From: DASUZB01 sp036377075
GTDB lineage: Bacteria; Actinomycetota; CALGFH01
Assembly (NCBI GenBank): GCA_036377075.1
Contig: DASUZB010000101.1
Coordinates: 1 to 32,959 of the forward strand
Direction of reading: 5' to 3'
DNA: 32,959 nt
Shown here: piece after piece, positions 1 through 7,260 of the stretch
Layout of the letters: every line of letters starts with the position of its first letter
Numbering within the stretch: the first letter of the stretch is position 1
Position numbers and translations under genes: made by a program
Notes under the pieces: generated by a model
Database searches by the model: none
Seen by the model: only the letters and a program-made list of their open reading frames with translations
What the model was told of the DNA's origin: nothing

Positions 1-864
1 CGCCACCGTCGCCATGGCCGCGGCGCGGCCGGCGCGGTCGCCGCCAAGGCGGCCGCCGAGCGCCAGCCGCTCGGCTGGCAGGCCCGAGAGCAGCAGCGCG
101 GCCAGCTCCGCCGGCAGGCCGACGGCCTGCAGCGGCGCGCCGGCCGCCAGCGCCCCGGCGAGCAGGTCGCGCGCTGGCGGCCGCAGCCCCGGCGCCTCGC
201 GCGCCGCGGCGACCACCACCCGTTCCCCCGCCGCCAGCGCGTCCAGGCAGCGCGCCAGCCCGCCGGGCAGGGTGACCGACGGCACCCGCGGCGCCACGGC
301 GCGGGCCGCCCGGCGCGCCTCGGCGTCGAGCGCCACCAGCAGCCCGGCGGCGCGCAGCTCCGCGGTCGCCCGCGCGGCCAGGCCACCTGCCTCACCGGCG
401 CCGACGGCCAGCAGGGTGAGCAGGCCGGCGCCCCGCTCCGGCGCCGGCACCTCCTGCCGCACGGTGACCTCGAGCCGCGCCCCCGGGCTGCCCAGCGCGG
501 CGACCAGGCCCCGGTCGAGCCCGGCGGCGCCCCGGTCGGCGTGGACGGCGAAGGTCTCGCCGGAGCGGTGCCCGCTGCAGCGCACCACCAGCCGGTCGCC
601 GGGCTGGAAGCGGGGGTTGGCGAGCGCGTGGACGACGTCGTCGTGCCCGCCGGCACGCAGCCGAATGCTGACCGGCCCGACGAAGCCGGCGAGGTCCTCG
701 GCGGTAGCCTCGATCGCGACCCCGACCACGCAGGTCGCGCGCGCCGTGATGTCGGCGCCCCGGACCAGCTCGAGGGTCTTGGCGTGGGTCCCGCGGATGG
801 CCGCGTGCCCACGCCCGCCGAAGGTCACCTCGCGCGCGCTCTGCTCGAACGGTCGGTGGGCCAC
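1..864 (-). CDS. DUF371 domain fused to a degenerate RsmI/tetrapyrrole-methylase-like domain (3' end outside window)
   Basis: Open on the minus strand from a GTG at 864 to the window edge: 288 residues with no stop, C-terminus missing. GGGAG lies 4 nt before the GTG. Residues about 12-138 resemble DUF371, a small domain I know mainly from archaea (GHAAIRGTHAKTLEL, then TCVVGV, then NPRFQPGDRLVVR). From about 148 it resembles the start of RsmI (16S rRNA C1402 2'-O-methyltransferase) and related tetrapyrrole methylases: LTLLAVGAGEAGGLAARATA, then a region ending in SGLPAERLALGG, matching the RsmI PGPSA..SGLPTDRF..GFLP stretch. The RsmI signature SDAGTPGISDPG is replaced by AAREAPGLRPPA, so methyl transfer may be lost. 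It follows a Ser/Thr kinase gene by 23 nt and is probably co-transcribed. The domain calls come from recalled family patterns. Function unknown. Confidence 0.7.
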   Translation of the reverse strand, partial: MAHRPFEQSAREVTFGGRGHAAIRGTHAKTLELVRGADITARATCVVGVAIEATAEDLAGFVGPVSIRLRAGGHDDVVHALANPRFQPGDRLVVRCSGHRSGETFAVHADRGAAGLDRGLVAALGSPGARLEVTVRQEVPAPERGAGLLTLLAVGAGEAGGLAARATAELRAAGLLVALDAEARRAARAVAPRVPSVTLPGGLARCLDALAAGERVVVAAAREAPGLRPPARDLLAGALAAGAPLQAVGLPAELAALLLSGLPAERLALGGRLGGDRAGRAAAMATVA

Positions 865-887
865 CTCGCTCCCGCGGTTCGTCAGGG

Positions 888-1790
888 TCAGCCCGGCGGC
901 GGCGCGCCGGAGCCGGGCTGGTCGCCCTCGGGGTTCGCCGCCATCCGCAGCATATGCGCGAACGCGCCGGCGGAGTGCGGGCGGCGGTTGGGGTCCTTGG
1001 CGAGGGCGCGCCGTACCGCCCAGCCGAGCATCGCCGGCAGGTCGGCACGGTCGGCCCCTGGGTCGGGCGGCTCGTCCCGCAGGTGGGCCATGCCGACCTG
1101 GAACCCGTCGCGGTCGGCGAACGGCGGCACCCCCGCCATGCACTCGAAGATCACGCAGCCAAGGGCGTAGAGGTCGCTCGGGGGCGCGGCCGCGGCACCG
1201 CCGATGACCTCGGGGGCGAGGTAGTCCAGCGTGCCGACCACCGCCCCTGGCCTGGTCAGCACCGTGTAGGCGCGGCCCTTCGCCAGGCCGAAGTCGCCCA
1301 GCAGGGCGGCGCCGTCGCGGTCGAGCATCACGTTGGACGGCTTCACGTCGCGGTGCACCAGGCCGGCGCCGTGGAGCGCGTCGAGGCCGGCGCCCAGCTC
1401 CGAGGCCAGCCGCAGGATCCCGTCGAGCGGCAGGCCGCCCTCGGCGTCGAGGCGCTCGGCGAGGGTCTGGCCGGCGACGTACTCCGACGCCAGGAAGGGA
1501 CGGCCGCCCGCCTCCCCCGCCTCGAGCACCCGTACCAGGTGCCGGTGCCTGACCTCGGCCGCCGCGCGGGCCTCGTGGGCGAAGCGCCGCCGGTAGGTCT
1601 CGTCCGCGCCGAGCTCGGCGCGCAGCACCTTGAGCGCCACCAGCAGGCCGTCGGGCTCGCGCGCCGCCCGGTAGACGACGCCGGTCGCGCCGTCGCCGAG
1701 CCGTGCCTCGATCCGGTAGCGCTCCACCCGGTCGCCGGCGCGGAGGTCGCCACCCACCGGTTCCTCGGCGTCCCGCCTGTCCCGTGCCAT
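888..1790 (-). CDS. Soluble Ser/Thr protein kinase (Hanks type)
   Basis: A 300-residue protein that is almost entirely a eukaryotic-like kinase domain. The glycine loop GDGATGVVYRA is at about 32-42, the ATP-binding Lys in VALK is at 54, the catalytic loop HRDVKPSN is at 146-153, DFGLA starts at 166, and APE appears as LAPEV. All catalytic residues are present, so it should be active. There is no membrane segment or extracellular sensor, only a short Pro/Gly-rich tail, so it is predicted to be cytoplasmic. It sits 18 nt after a GNAT gene and 23 nt before the DUF371 fusion, which suggests a three-gene operon. The ATG at 1790 has only a weak ribosome site. Its substrates are unknown; the two neighbours are candidates by context only. 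Confidence 0.93.
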   Translation of the reverse strand: MARDRRDAEEPVGGDLRAGDRVERYRIEARLGDGATGVVYRAAREPDGLLVALKVLRAELGADETYRRRFAHEARAAAEVRHRHLVRVLEAGEAGGRPFLASEYVAGQTLAERLDAEGGLPLDGILRLASELGAGLDALHGAGLVHRDVKPSNVMLDRDGAALLGDFGLAKGRAYTVLTRPGAVVGTLDYLAPEVIGGAAAAPPSDLYALGCVIFECMAGVPPFADRDGFQVGMAHLRDEPPDPGADRADLPAMLGWAVRRALAKDPNRRPHSAGAFAHMLRMAANPEGDQPGSGAPPPG

Positions 1791-1808
1791 CGCCCTAGCC
1801 CTCGGACC

Positions 1809-2330
1809 TCAGGGTTCGAGCCGCCTGACGAACGCGACCAGGTCGACGCCGGGGCCGTCGTGGTCACGCTGGACCGGGATACCGTCGACGGTTCCGTCCC
1901 CCGGCTCCAGCTCGAAGCCCATGGCGCGGTGGAACGCCACCGAGCCCCGGTTGACCGGCGAGGTGACGCTGCGCACCCGGGTGCGGCCCGCCGCCCGCGC
2001 GAGCGCGAAGAAGCGCCGGTAGATGGCGGCGCCGACGCCGCCGCCACGCAGCTCGGGCGCCACCCCGACGAAGTGGACGTAAGCCTCGTCCGGCCGGCTC
2101 TGCGACAGGAACCCGACCAGGAAGCCGACCAGCTCGCCGTCGCGCTCCAGCAGCATGCTGGTCGTGCTGAAGTGCTCGAAGAACAGCCTCGGCACCAGCG
2201 CGGCCCGCCGCGCCGAGCCCGCCGCACCGCCGAGGCCGCCCCACCACTCGTCCATCACCGCCAGCACGCGACGGTGGTCGTCGACCGTCGGCTCGCGCAC
2301 CACCAGGCCGTCGAGGGCGTCAGCATGCAT
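1809..2330 (-). CDS. GNAT-family N-acetyltransferase
   Basis: A 173-residue protein with the GNAT fold pattern. Strand beta-4 is VHFVGVAPELRGGGVGAAI, containing the acetyl-CoA pyrophosphate-binding loop RGGGVG (the R/Q-x-x-G-x-G/A motif). The usual C-terminal SVAFHRAMGFE follows. The acceptor substrate cannot be read from the sequence. It heads a probable operon with the short kinase (18 nt apart) and the DUF371 fusion. The ATG at 2330 begins MHADALDG; no strong ribosome site is visible. Confidence 0.88.
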   Translation of the reverse strand: MHADALDGLVVREPTVDDHRRVLAVMDEWWGGLGGAAGSARRAALVPRLFFEHFSTTSMLLERDGELVGFLVGFLSQSRPDEAYVHFVGVAPELRGGGVGAAIYRRFFALARAAGRTRVRSVTSPVNRGSVAFHRAMGFELEPGDGTVDGIPVQRDHDGPGVDLVAFVRRLEP

Positions 2331-2374
2331 GCGACGATCTTCACAGCGCCGTCAAGGGACTATCGCCGCTGTGG

Positions 2375-4096
2375 TCAGGTGCCGGCCAGGCAGCCGCGCA
2401 GCTCGCCGGGGAGCCCGTCGGCGGCGGCGAAGTCGACCGGGCTGCCGCGCCACGCCCCCGGCAAGCCGGTCCAGCGCCGCGGCGCACCCTGGCCGGAGAA
2501 CGCCCTCCAGTCCGGCGAGCGCAAGCCCCCGGTATCGTACGGCGCCACCGCGGCGACCCTCCTGACGCCGTTGGCCTGGCGCACCACCAGCCAGCGCCCC
2601 CGGAACGAGGAGTCGGCGCTGCGCCAGGCCTTCACGTACCACCAGAGGCTGCCGTCGTGCCCGCGGAAGAAGCGCATCTCGGCCACCACGAACTCGCCGG
2701 TCACGCCCATCGACGCCCGCAGGTGGTCGAGCGGCTCGGTGCGCAGCGGCGTGCGCGGGACCGGCACCTGCCAGCCGCTCGCGCAGGTGGGGGTGGCCTG
2801 GCCGCTGACCGAGCCCGGCTGGGCCAGGTCGCCGCCGACCGCATCCGCGGCCGCCGCGCCTGCCTGCCGCCTGCCCGGCCAGTAGCCCAGCCGGCTGGCC
2901 GCCACCAGCCCGCCGCCGACGACCGCGGCCAGCAGCACCAGCCCGCCGAGCCGGACGGCCAGCCGCCGCCGGCCGGCGGGCGCCGCCGGCCGTCCGGCGA
3001 GGTCGTGCGCCTGCCCGAGCGGCACGGCGGCCCCGAGCGAAACGGCGGCGGGTCCAACCGGCGCCGTGGCGGCAGCGAACCCACCGGCCACGCGGTCGTC
3101 CGGCACCAGCACCGAGGTCGCCTCGCCGGCAGGCGGCCGCGGCGGCACGCCCGGCGCCACCCGCGGCGGCGCGGGTCCCGCGGCCGGCGCCACGGCCGCC
3201 GTGCCGGGCACGAACGACCATGGTTGCGTCCGCAGGTGCGGACGCAGCGCCGTGCGCGCCGCGGCGACCAGCTCGGCCGCGGTGGCGAAGCGGTCCTCCG
3301 GCGCCTTGGCCAGCGCCCGCGCCACCAGCTCGTCGAACTCCGGCGGCAGCTCGGGCCGCAGCCGCACCGCCGAAGGGGGCGGGTCCTGCAGGTGCGCGTA
3401 GATGATGGCGACGTCGCTGTCGCGGTCGTACGGCACCGACCCGGTGAGGCACTGGAACAGCACGCAGCCGAGCGCGTACACGTCCACCCGGCCGTCCAGC
3501 GCCTGGCCCTCGATCTGCTCGGGCGCCACGTACGGGATCGTGCCGACGAACTGTCCCGTGCTGGTCAGGTCGTCGCTCGAGTCGAAGTGCTTCAGCAGCC
3601 CGAAGTCGCACAGGTAGCAGTGCTCGGTCGAGCCAGGCCCCAGCTCCGGCGCGATCAGGATGTTGGCCGGCTTGACGTCGCGGTGCACCAGCCCGCCGCG
3701 GTGGGCGGCGTCCACCGCGCGCGCCACCTGGTCGAGCAGGTCGATTGCGCGTTGCGGCTGCAACCGGCCCTCCCGTTCCAGCACCTTGGCGAGGTCGGAG
3801 CCCTGCACGTAGCGCATCGCGATGTAGAGCAGGCCCTCCGCCTCACCCGCCTCGTAGACCGGCAGGATGTTGGGGTGCTCGAGGCGCGCGGCCATGCGCG
3901 ACTCGCGCATGAAGCGCTGGCGGTAGCCCTGGGTCTCGGCCAGCTCCGGGGAGAGCAGCTTGAGCGCCACCTTGCGGCCGAGGCCGAGGTGCTCGGCCCG
4001 GTAGACCACGCCCATCCCCCCGCGCCCGACCAGCTCCTCGATGCGGTAGCCGAGGAGTTGCGTCCCGATGCGGGGATCGCTGCCGCTGCTGCTCAC
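2375..4096 (-). CDS. Membrane-anchored PknB-type Ser/Thr protein kinase
   Basis: A 573-residue kinase starting at a GTG (4096) behind TAGGAGAA. Kinase domain about 15-285: glycine loop GRGGMGVVYRA, ATP Lys at 46, HRDVKPAN at 138-145, DFG at 164-166, APEQ about 191-194. A Pro/Ala-rich juxtamembrane linker (about 290-375) follows, then one hydrophobic segment (about 381-401), then about 170 residues predicted outside the cell, containing two cysteines (CASGW and GCLAGT) and no PASTA repeats. The outer part matches no sensor family I recognise. The layout is that of actinobacterial PknB-like receptor kinases. It lies 44 nt downstream of the next gene on the strand (the GNAT starts at 2330) and follows the DivIVA-like gene by about 100 nt. 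Ligand and targets are unknown. Confidence 0.93.
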   Translation of the reverse strand: MSSSGSDPRIGTQLLGYRIEELVGRGGMGVVYRAEHLGLGRKVALKLLSPELAETQGYRQRFMRESRMAARLEHPNILPVYEAGEAEGLLYIAMRYVQGSDLAKVLEREGRLQPQRAIDLLDQVARAVDAAHRGGLVHRDVKPANILIAPELGPGSTEHCYLCDFGLLKHFDSSDDLTSTGQFVGTIPYVAPEQIEGQALDGRVDVYALGCVLFQCLTGSVPYDRDSDVAIIYAHLQDPPPSAVRLRPELPPEFDELVARALAKAPEDRFATAAELVAAARTALRPHLRTQPWSFVPGTAAVAPAAGPAPPRVAPGVPPRPPAGEATSVLVPDDRVAGGFAAATAPVGPAAVSLGAAVPLGQAHDLAGRPAAPAGRRRLAVRLGGLVLLAAVVGGGLVAASRLGYWPGRRQAGAAAADAVGGDLAQPGSVSGQATPTCASGWQVPVPRTPLRTEPLDHLRASMGVTGEFVVAEMRFFRGHDGSLWWYVKAWRSADSSFRGRWLVVRQANGVRRVAAVAPYDTGGLRSPDWRAFSGQGAPRRWTGLPGAWRGSPVDFAAADGLPGELRGCLAGT

Positions 4097-4198
4097 CCGG
4101 TTCTCCTACCACGCCCTTCCCCGCGAGGGAACGGCCGTGCCGGCACTGGCGCCGCTTCGGAACCGCGCCGCAACCTGCACCGGCGGGCGCGCCCCCGC

Positions 4199-5035
4199 CT
4201 ACCGGCTGCGCGACCGCGCCCGCTCCGCCGGGCGCATCGGCGCGGTGCGCTCGGTCTCCGCCGCCGGATCCGACTCCTCGTCCGTCGCCTCCTCCGCGGC
4301 GAACAGCTCGTCCTGGACCGGCAGCGGCTCGGCGACCGGAGCAGGCTCGGCGAGCCCGCGCGCGTCGGCGAGCAGCTCGCTGAGGCGCGCCTGCACGTCG
4401 GTCAGGTGCTCCAGCATGTCCTGGCGGTACGCCTGCAAGCGGGTGGTCTCCGCCTCCACCAGGGAACGCTCCTGCTGCGCCTCCTGCCACACCAGGTTGG
4501 TCGCGTCGCGCGCCTCGGCCAGCACGGTGCGGGCCTCCTCGTCCGCCCGCCCGCGCGTCTCGGAGGCGGCCTGGTCGGCGTCGCGCAGCATCGTTTCCCG
4601 CCGCGACTCGGCGTCCTCCATCGCCTCCCTGGCCGCCTGCTCCAGCTCGCCGGCGCGCTGCTCGGCCTCCTGCACCACCTCGGCCGCCTGCCCCTCGGCG
4701 TCCTCCACGATCACGCGGCCACGGGACCTGGCCTCGGCGAGGATCGCCTCGGCCGAGGCGCCCGCCTGCTCCAGCACCTTGCCCGCCTCGACGCCGAGGT
4801 GGACGAACGACGGCGGCTGCTGCTCGCCGCGGTCGTCCAGCTCGCTGCGGGTCTGCTCGAGCATGCGCTCGGCGCGCTCGGCCCGCTGGTGCTGCTGCTC
4901 GATGAGCGCGATCAGCTCCATCACGTACCGGTCCACCTGCTGCCGGTCGTAGCCGCGGCGGGCGAGCTGGAAGCGGGGACGGGTGGAGTCGGCTCCGCCA
5001 TCCGAGGTCTCGGTGTCCGACTCGAAAGCGCTCAT
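4199..5035 (-). CDS. DivIVA-like coiled-coil protein
   Basis: A 278-residue, highly charged protein. The short N-terminal motif FQLARRGYDRQQVDRYV (about 22-38) is the DivIVA/Wag31 membrane-targeting type. A long Glu/Ala/Arg-rich coiled coil (about 40-235) and an acidic tail follow. DivIVA proteins mark cell poles and division sites in actinomycetes; this one is not in a division cluster, so it may be a paralogue rather than Wag31. The frame stays open 70 residues further upstream to 5245, but the ATG at 5035 has GGGAGG 7 nt before it and begins the recognisable domain, so I chose it. The adjacent kinase is suggestive, since Wag31 is a known PknA/B substrate in mycobacteria. Confidence 0.82.
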   Translation of the reverse strand: MSAFESDTETSDGGADSTRPRFQLARRGYDRQQVDRYVMELIALIEQQHQRAERAERMLEQTRSELDDRGEQQPPSFVHLGVEAGKVLEQAGASAEAILAEARSRGRVIVEDAEGQAAEVVQEAEQRAGELEQAAREAMEDAESRRETMLRDADQAASETRGRADEEARTVLAEARDATNLVWQEAQQERSLVEAETTRLQAYRQDMLEHLTDVQARLSELLADARGLAEPAPVAEPLPVQDELFAAEEATDEESDPAAETERTAPMRPAERARSRSR

Positions 5036-5170
5036 GCCTGGGCCTCCCTGGGCTCTGTCGGGGGTGAGCGGTCTAGCACGACGGTCGTGTGGAGATCCCA
5101 GAGCGCACGCTCGGCGTGCCGGGTCGTGCAGTCCGCGACACTGGATCCCATCTCTGCGGCACGGACCGAA

Positions 5171-5199
5171 ATTGTCTGCGTCCCCGAACCAGGCATCAA
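5171..5199 (-). promoter_or_regulatory. Candidate promoter for the DivIVA-like gene
   Basis: On the minus strand TTGATG (-35-like, 5199-5194) and GACAAT (-10-like, 5176-5171) are separated by 17 nt, each matching 4 of 6 consensus bases. It lies in the 232-bp space between the DivIVA-like gene and the end of nucS, which is less GC-rich than its surroundings and holds no convincing gene. Confidence 0.3.
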
Positions 5200-5267
5200 C
5201 TGTCTCGAACCAGTCAGAGCTCGGATCAACCCACGGATCGGGCATCCAGGCAGGAGACCCGGAAACC

Positions 5268-5939
5268 CTAGAACAAGGTGGGGTTGAGCGGCTCCATGCC
5301 GCGCAGGGCGTCGTAGTCGAGCTGCACGCAGGCGATGTCCCGGTCCGCGGCGAGCACCTTGGCCTGGGGACGGAACGCCAGCGCCGCGAACACCCCCCTC
5401 ACGGCGCCCAGCGAGCCGCCCAGCCGCTGCAGGTAGCGCGAGAGCTGCTCGACCCCGTCGATCTCACCGCGGCGCTTGATCTCCACCGCCACGTAACCAC
5501 CCTGGTCGTCGCGGCACAGCAGGTCGACCGGCCCGATGTCCGTCGGGAACTCCCGCCGCACCAGGGTGAAGCCCTCGCCGAGGACGTGGCAGCGCTCGGC
5601 GAGCAGCTCCTGCAGGTGCTTCTCGACGCCGTCCTTGACCAGGCCGGGGTCGAGGCCGAGGTGGTGGGCGGAGTCGTGCAGGATCTCCTCGATGGTGACG
5701 GTCATGGTCTCGCCGCCGCGGTTGGCGACCCGCCACCGCCGCGGCCACCCGCCGTCGGCGGGCTCCTCGACCAGGGTGCACGGCGACGACATCCAGTTCA
5801 GCGGCCGGTAGCCGCCGCCGTCCGCGTGGACCAGGACGGAGCCGTCCGCCTTGACGATCAGCAGCCGCACGGCGGGTGGCAGGTGGGTGGAGAGCCGGCC
5901 GGTGTAGTCGATGCTGCACCGCGCGATGACCAGTCGCAT
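5268..5939 (-). CDS. nucS: Endonuclease NucS/EndoMS (mismatch-specific)
   Basis: A 223-residue protein matching NucS in full. The N-terminal beta domain starts MRLVIARCSIDYTGRLSTHL and the C-terminal RecB-like nuclease carries DIGPVDLLCRDD and VAVEIKRR, which supply the D...E-x-K catalytic residues. The C-terminus NPTLF resembles the short beta-clamp-binding tail of actinobacterial NucS. NucS cuts double-stranded DNA at mismatches and replaces MutS/MutL in many Actinomycetota and archaea. The ATG at 5939 lies 8 nt from a TATGCT box, suggesting a leaderless mRNA. It is divergent from the TIGR03086 gene. Confidence 0.95.
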   Translation of the reverse strand: MRLVIARCSIDYTGRLSTHLPPAVRLLIVKADGSVLVHADGGGYRPLNWMSSPCTLVEEPADGGWPRRWRVANRGGETMTVTIEEILHDSAHHLGLDPGLVKDGVEKHLQELLAERCHVLGEGFTLVRREFPTDIGPVDLLCRDDQGGYVAVEIKRRGEIDGVEQLSRYLQRLGGSLGAVRGVFAALAFRPQAKVLAADRDIACVQLDYDALRGMEPLNPTLF

Positions 5940-5947
5940 GAACCGGG

Positions 5948-5953
5948 AGCATA
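5948..5953 (-). promoter_or_regulatory. -10 element of nucS (probable leaderless transcript)
   Basis: TATGCT on the minus strand ends 8 nt before the nucS ATG. No Shine-Dalgarno sequence lies between. No -35 consensus is apparent. Confidence 0.5.
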
Positions 5954-6028
5954 GCCGAGCGGCGCGACAGGTAGGCTTGCGGGCGGCGGCGAGCGCCGAC
6001 GCACGAGTCCGAGGTTCGGGAGGGCACC

Positions 6029-6592
6029 ATGGGCAACGAGGTGGCGGAGCTGTACCGGCAGGGGATCGAGTCGTTCGGCGCGCGGGTCCACGCGGTCGGG
6101 GACGACCAGTGGCACCTGCCGACGCCGTGCACGGACTGGGACGTGCGCGCGCTGGTCAACCACCTGGTCTACGAGATGCGCTGGGCGAAGCCGCTGTTCG
6201 AGGGCGCCACCATCGAGGAGGTCGGCGACCGCTTCGAGGGCGACCTGCTCGGCGACGACCCCAGGGGCGCCTGGGACGACGCGGCCAAGGCGGCGGCGGC
6301 CGCCGCCCCGGCCGACATGGAGCGGCTGGTGCACCTGTCGTTCGGCGACGTGCCCGGCAGCGAGTACGCCATGCAGCTCCATGCCGACCTGCTGGTCCAC
6401 GGCTGGGACCTGGCCAGGGCGATCGGCGGCGACGAGCAGCTCGACCTGGAGCAGGTGCGGGCGTGCTCGGCCTGGTTCCGCGAGCGGGAGGAGTACTACC
6501 GGGCCGGTGGGGCGGTCGGGCCGCGGCCGCAGCTGCCCGCCGGCGCCGACGCCCAGGCCGAGCTGCTGGCGGCGTTCGGCCGCCGCGCGTGA
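6029..6592 (+). CDS. TIGR03086-family metal-binding protein (DinB/mycothiol maleylpyruvate isomerase-like)
   Basis: A 187-residue DinB-fold protein. The motif PTPCTDWDVRALVNHLVYE (about 31-49) is the signature of actinobacterial MDMPI/TIGR03086 proteins, and LLVHGWDLARAIG (about 121-133) gives the second conserved histidine region. The fold is a four-helix bundle with a divalent metal bound by histidines. Some members use mycothiol as a cofactor, which fits the MshC-like gene in this window. The substrate is unknown. GGGAGG lies 5 nt before the ATG. The upstream TAGGCT at 5972-5977 could be its -10 box. Confidence 0.85.
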   Translation: MGNEVAELYRQGIESFGARVHAVGDDQWHLPTPCTDWDVRALVNHLVYEMRWAKPLFEGATIEEVGDRFEGDLLGDDPRGAWDDAAKAAAAAAPADMERLVHLSFGDVPGSEYAMQLHADLLVHGWDLARAIGGDEQLDLEQVRACSAWFREREEYYRAGGAVGPRPQLPAGADAQAELLAAFGRRA

Positions 6593-6607
6593 GGCGACCC
6601 GGCCGGG

Positions 6608-7201
6608 TCACCGCGCCGGCGGCTCGCCGGGGGCCAGCGCCGCCCGCAGGACCGTGGCGGGCACGGCGGGCAGCGGCGTCGGCGGCGCCGGTGGCACCGG
6701 CAGGTCGCGCAGGCGCCGCTGCCACCAGCCGACGTCGTGCCAGGCGCCGAGCTTGAAGCCGGTCTCGCGGTGGACGCCGACCGGGGTGAAGCCGAGCGCC
6801 TCGTGCAGGCCGACGCTGGCCGGGTTGGGCAGGTTGATGCCGGCGTACGCGTTGACGTAGCCCTGGGCGGCGAGCAGGTCGAGCAGGCAGCGGTACAGGC
6901 CGCGCCCGACGCCACCGCCGCGGGCGCCTGCCGCGACGTACACGGTGACCTCGACCGACCACTGGTAGGCGAGGCGGTCGCGGTGCGGGCTCGCGTAGGC
7001 GTAGCCGAGCACCTCGCCGTCGCGCTCGCGCACCAGCCAGGGCATCCTGGTGAGGGTGCCCTCGATGCGGCGGCGCACCTCGGCCACGTCCGGCGGCTCG
7101 GTCTCGAAGGAGATGGCGGTGTCGCGCACGACCGGCGCGTAGATGGCCTGCACCTGCGCCGCGTCGTCCGCCCGGGCGAGCCTGGTGGTCGCGGCCGACA
7201 C
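6608..7201 (-). CDS. PAT-type GNAT N-acetyltransferase
   Basis: A 197-residue protein of the phosphinothricin/methionine-sulfoximine acetyltransferase type. Typical features are IYAPVVRDTAISFETEPP near the N-terminus, the acetyl-CoA loop ARGGGVGRGLY, INLPNPASVGLHEALGF and a C-terminal GFKLGAWHDVGWWQ. Family members acetylate amino-acid-like amines; the natural substrate here is not known. The start is a GTG at 7201, exactly 6 nt after a perfect TATAAT, so the mRNA probably begins at the start codon. It is divergent from pgi. The last 30 residues (Pro/Ala-rich) extend past the usual domain. Confidence 0.9.
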   Translation of the reverse strand: MSAATTRLARADDAAQVQAIYAPVVRDTAISFETEPPDVAEVRRRIEGTLTRMPWLVRERDGEVLGYAYASPHRDRLAYQWSVEVTVYVAAGARGGGVGRGLYRCLLDLLAAQGYVNAYAGINLPNPASVGLHEALGFTPVGVHRETGFKLGAWHDVGWWQRRLRDLPVPPAPPTPLPAVPATVLRAALAPGEPPAR

Positions 7202-7207
7202 GCGGCG

Positions 7208-7213
7208 ATTATA
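7208..7213 (-). promoter_or_regulatory. Consensus -10 box of the PAT-type acetyltransferase
   Basis: TATAAT on the minus strand is followed by six bases and then the GTG start. This spacing places the transcript start at or next to the start codon, with no room for a ribosome site. Confidence 0.65.
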
Positions 7214-7260
7214 CGGTCGTTGGCCACGAGGCGAGCGCCGACCGATGGAGGAGCCGAGCG

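Noticed and set aside
14..1207. Long open plus-strand frame over the DUF371 and kinase genes
   Set aside because: Ser/Arg/Pro-rich composition of an antisense shadow in GC-rich DNA; the minus-strand frames hold real domains.
5036..5245. 70-residue N-terminal extension of the DivIVA-like protein
   Set aside because: No ribosome site at its start and the strong GGGAGG lies before the ATG at 5035; low-similarity composition.
2657..5287. 876-codon plus-strand open frame
   Set aside because: Runs antisense across the PknB-like kinase and the DivIVA-like gene and shows no domain content.
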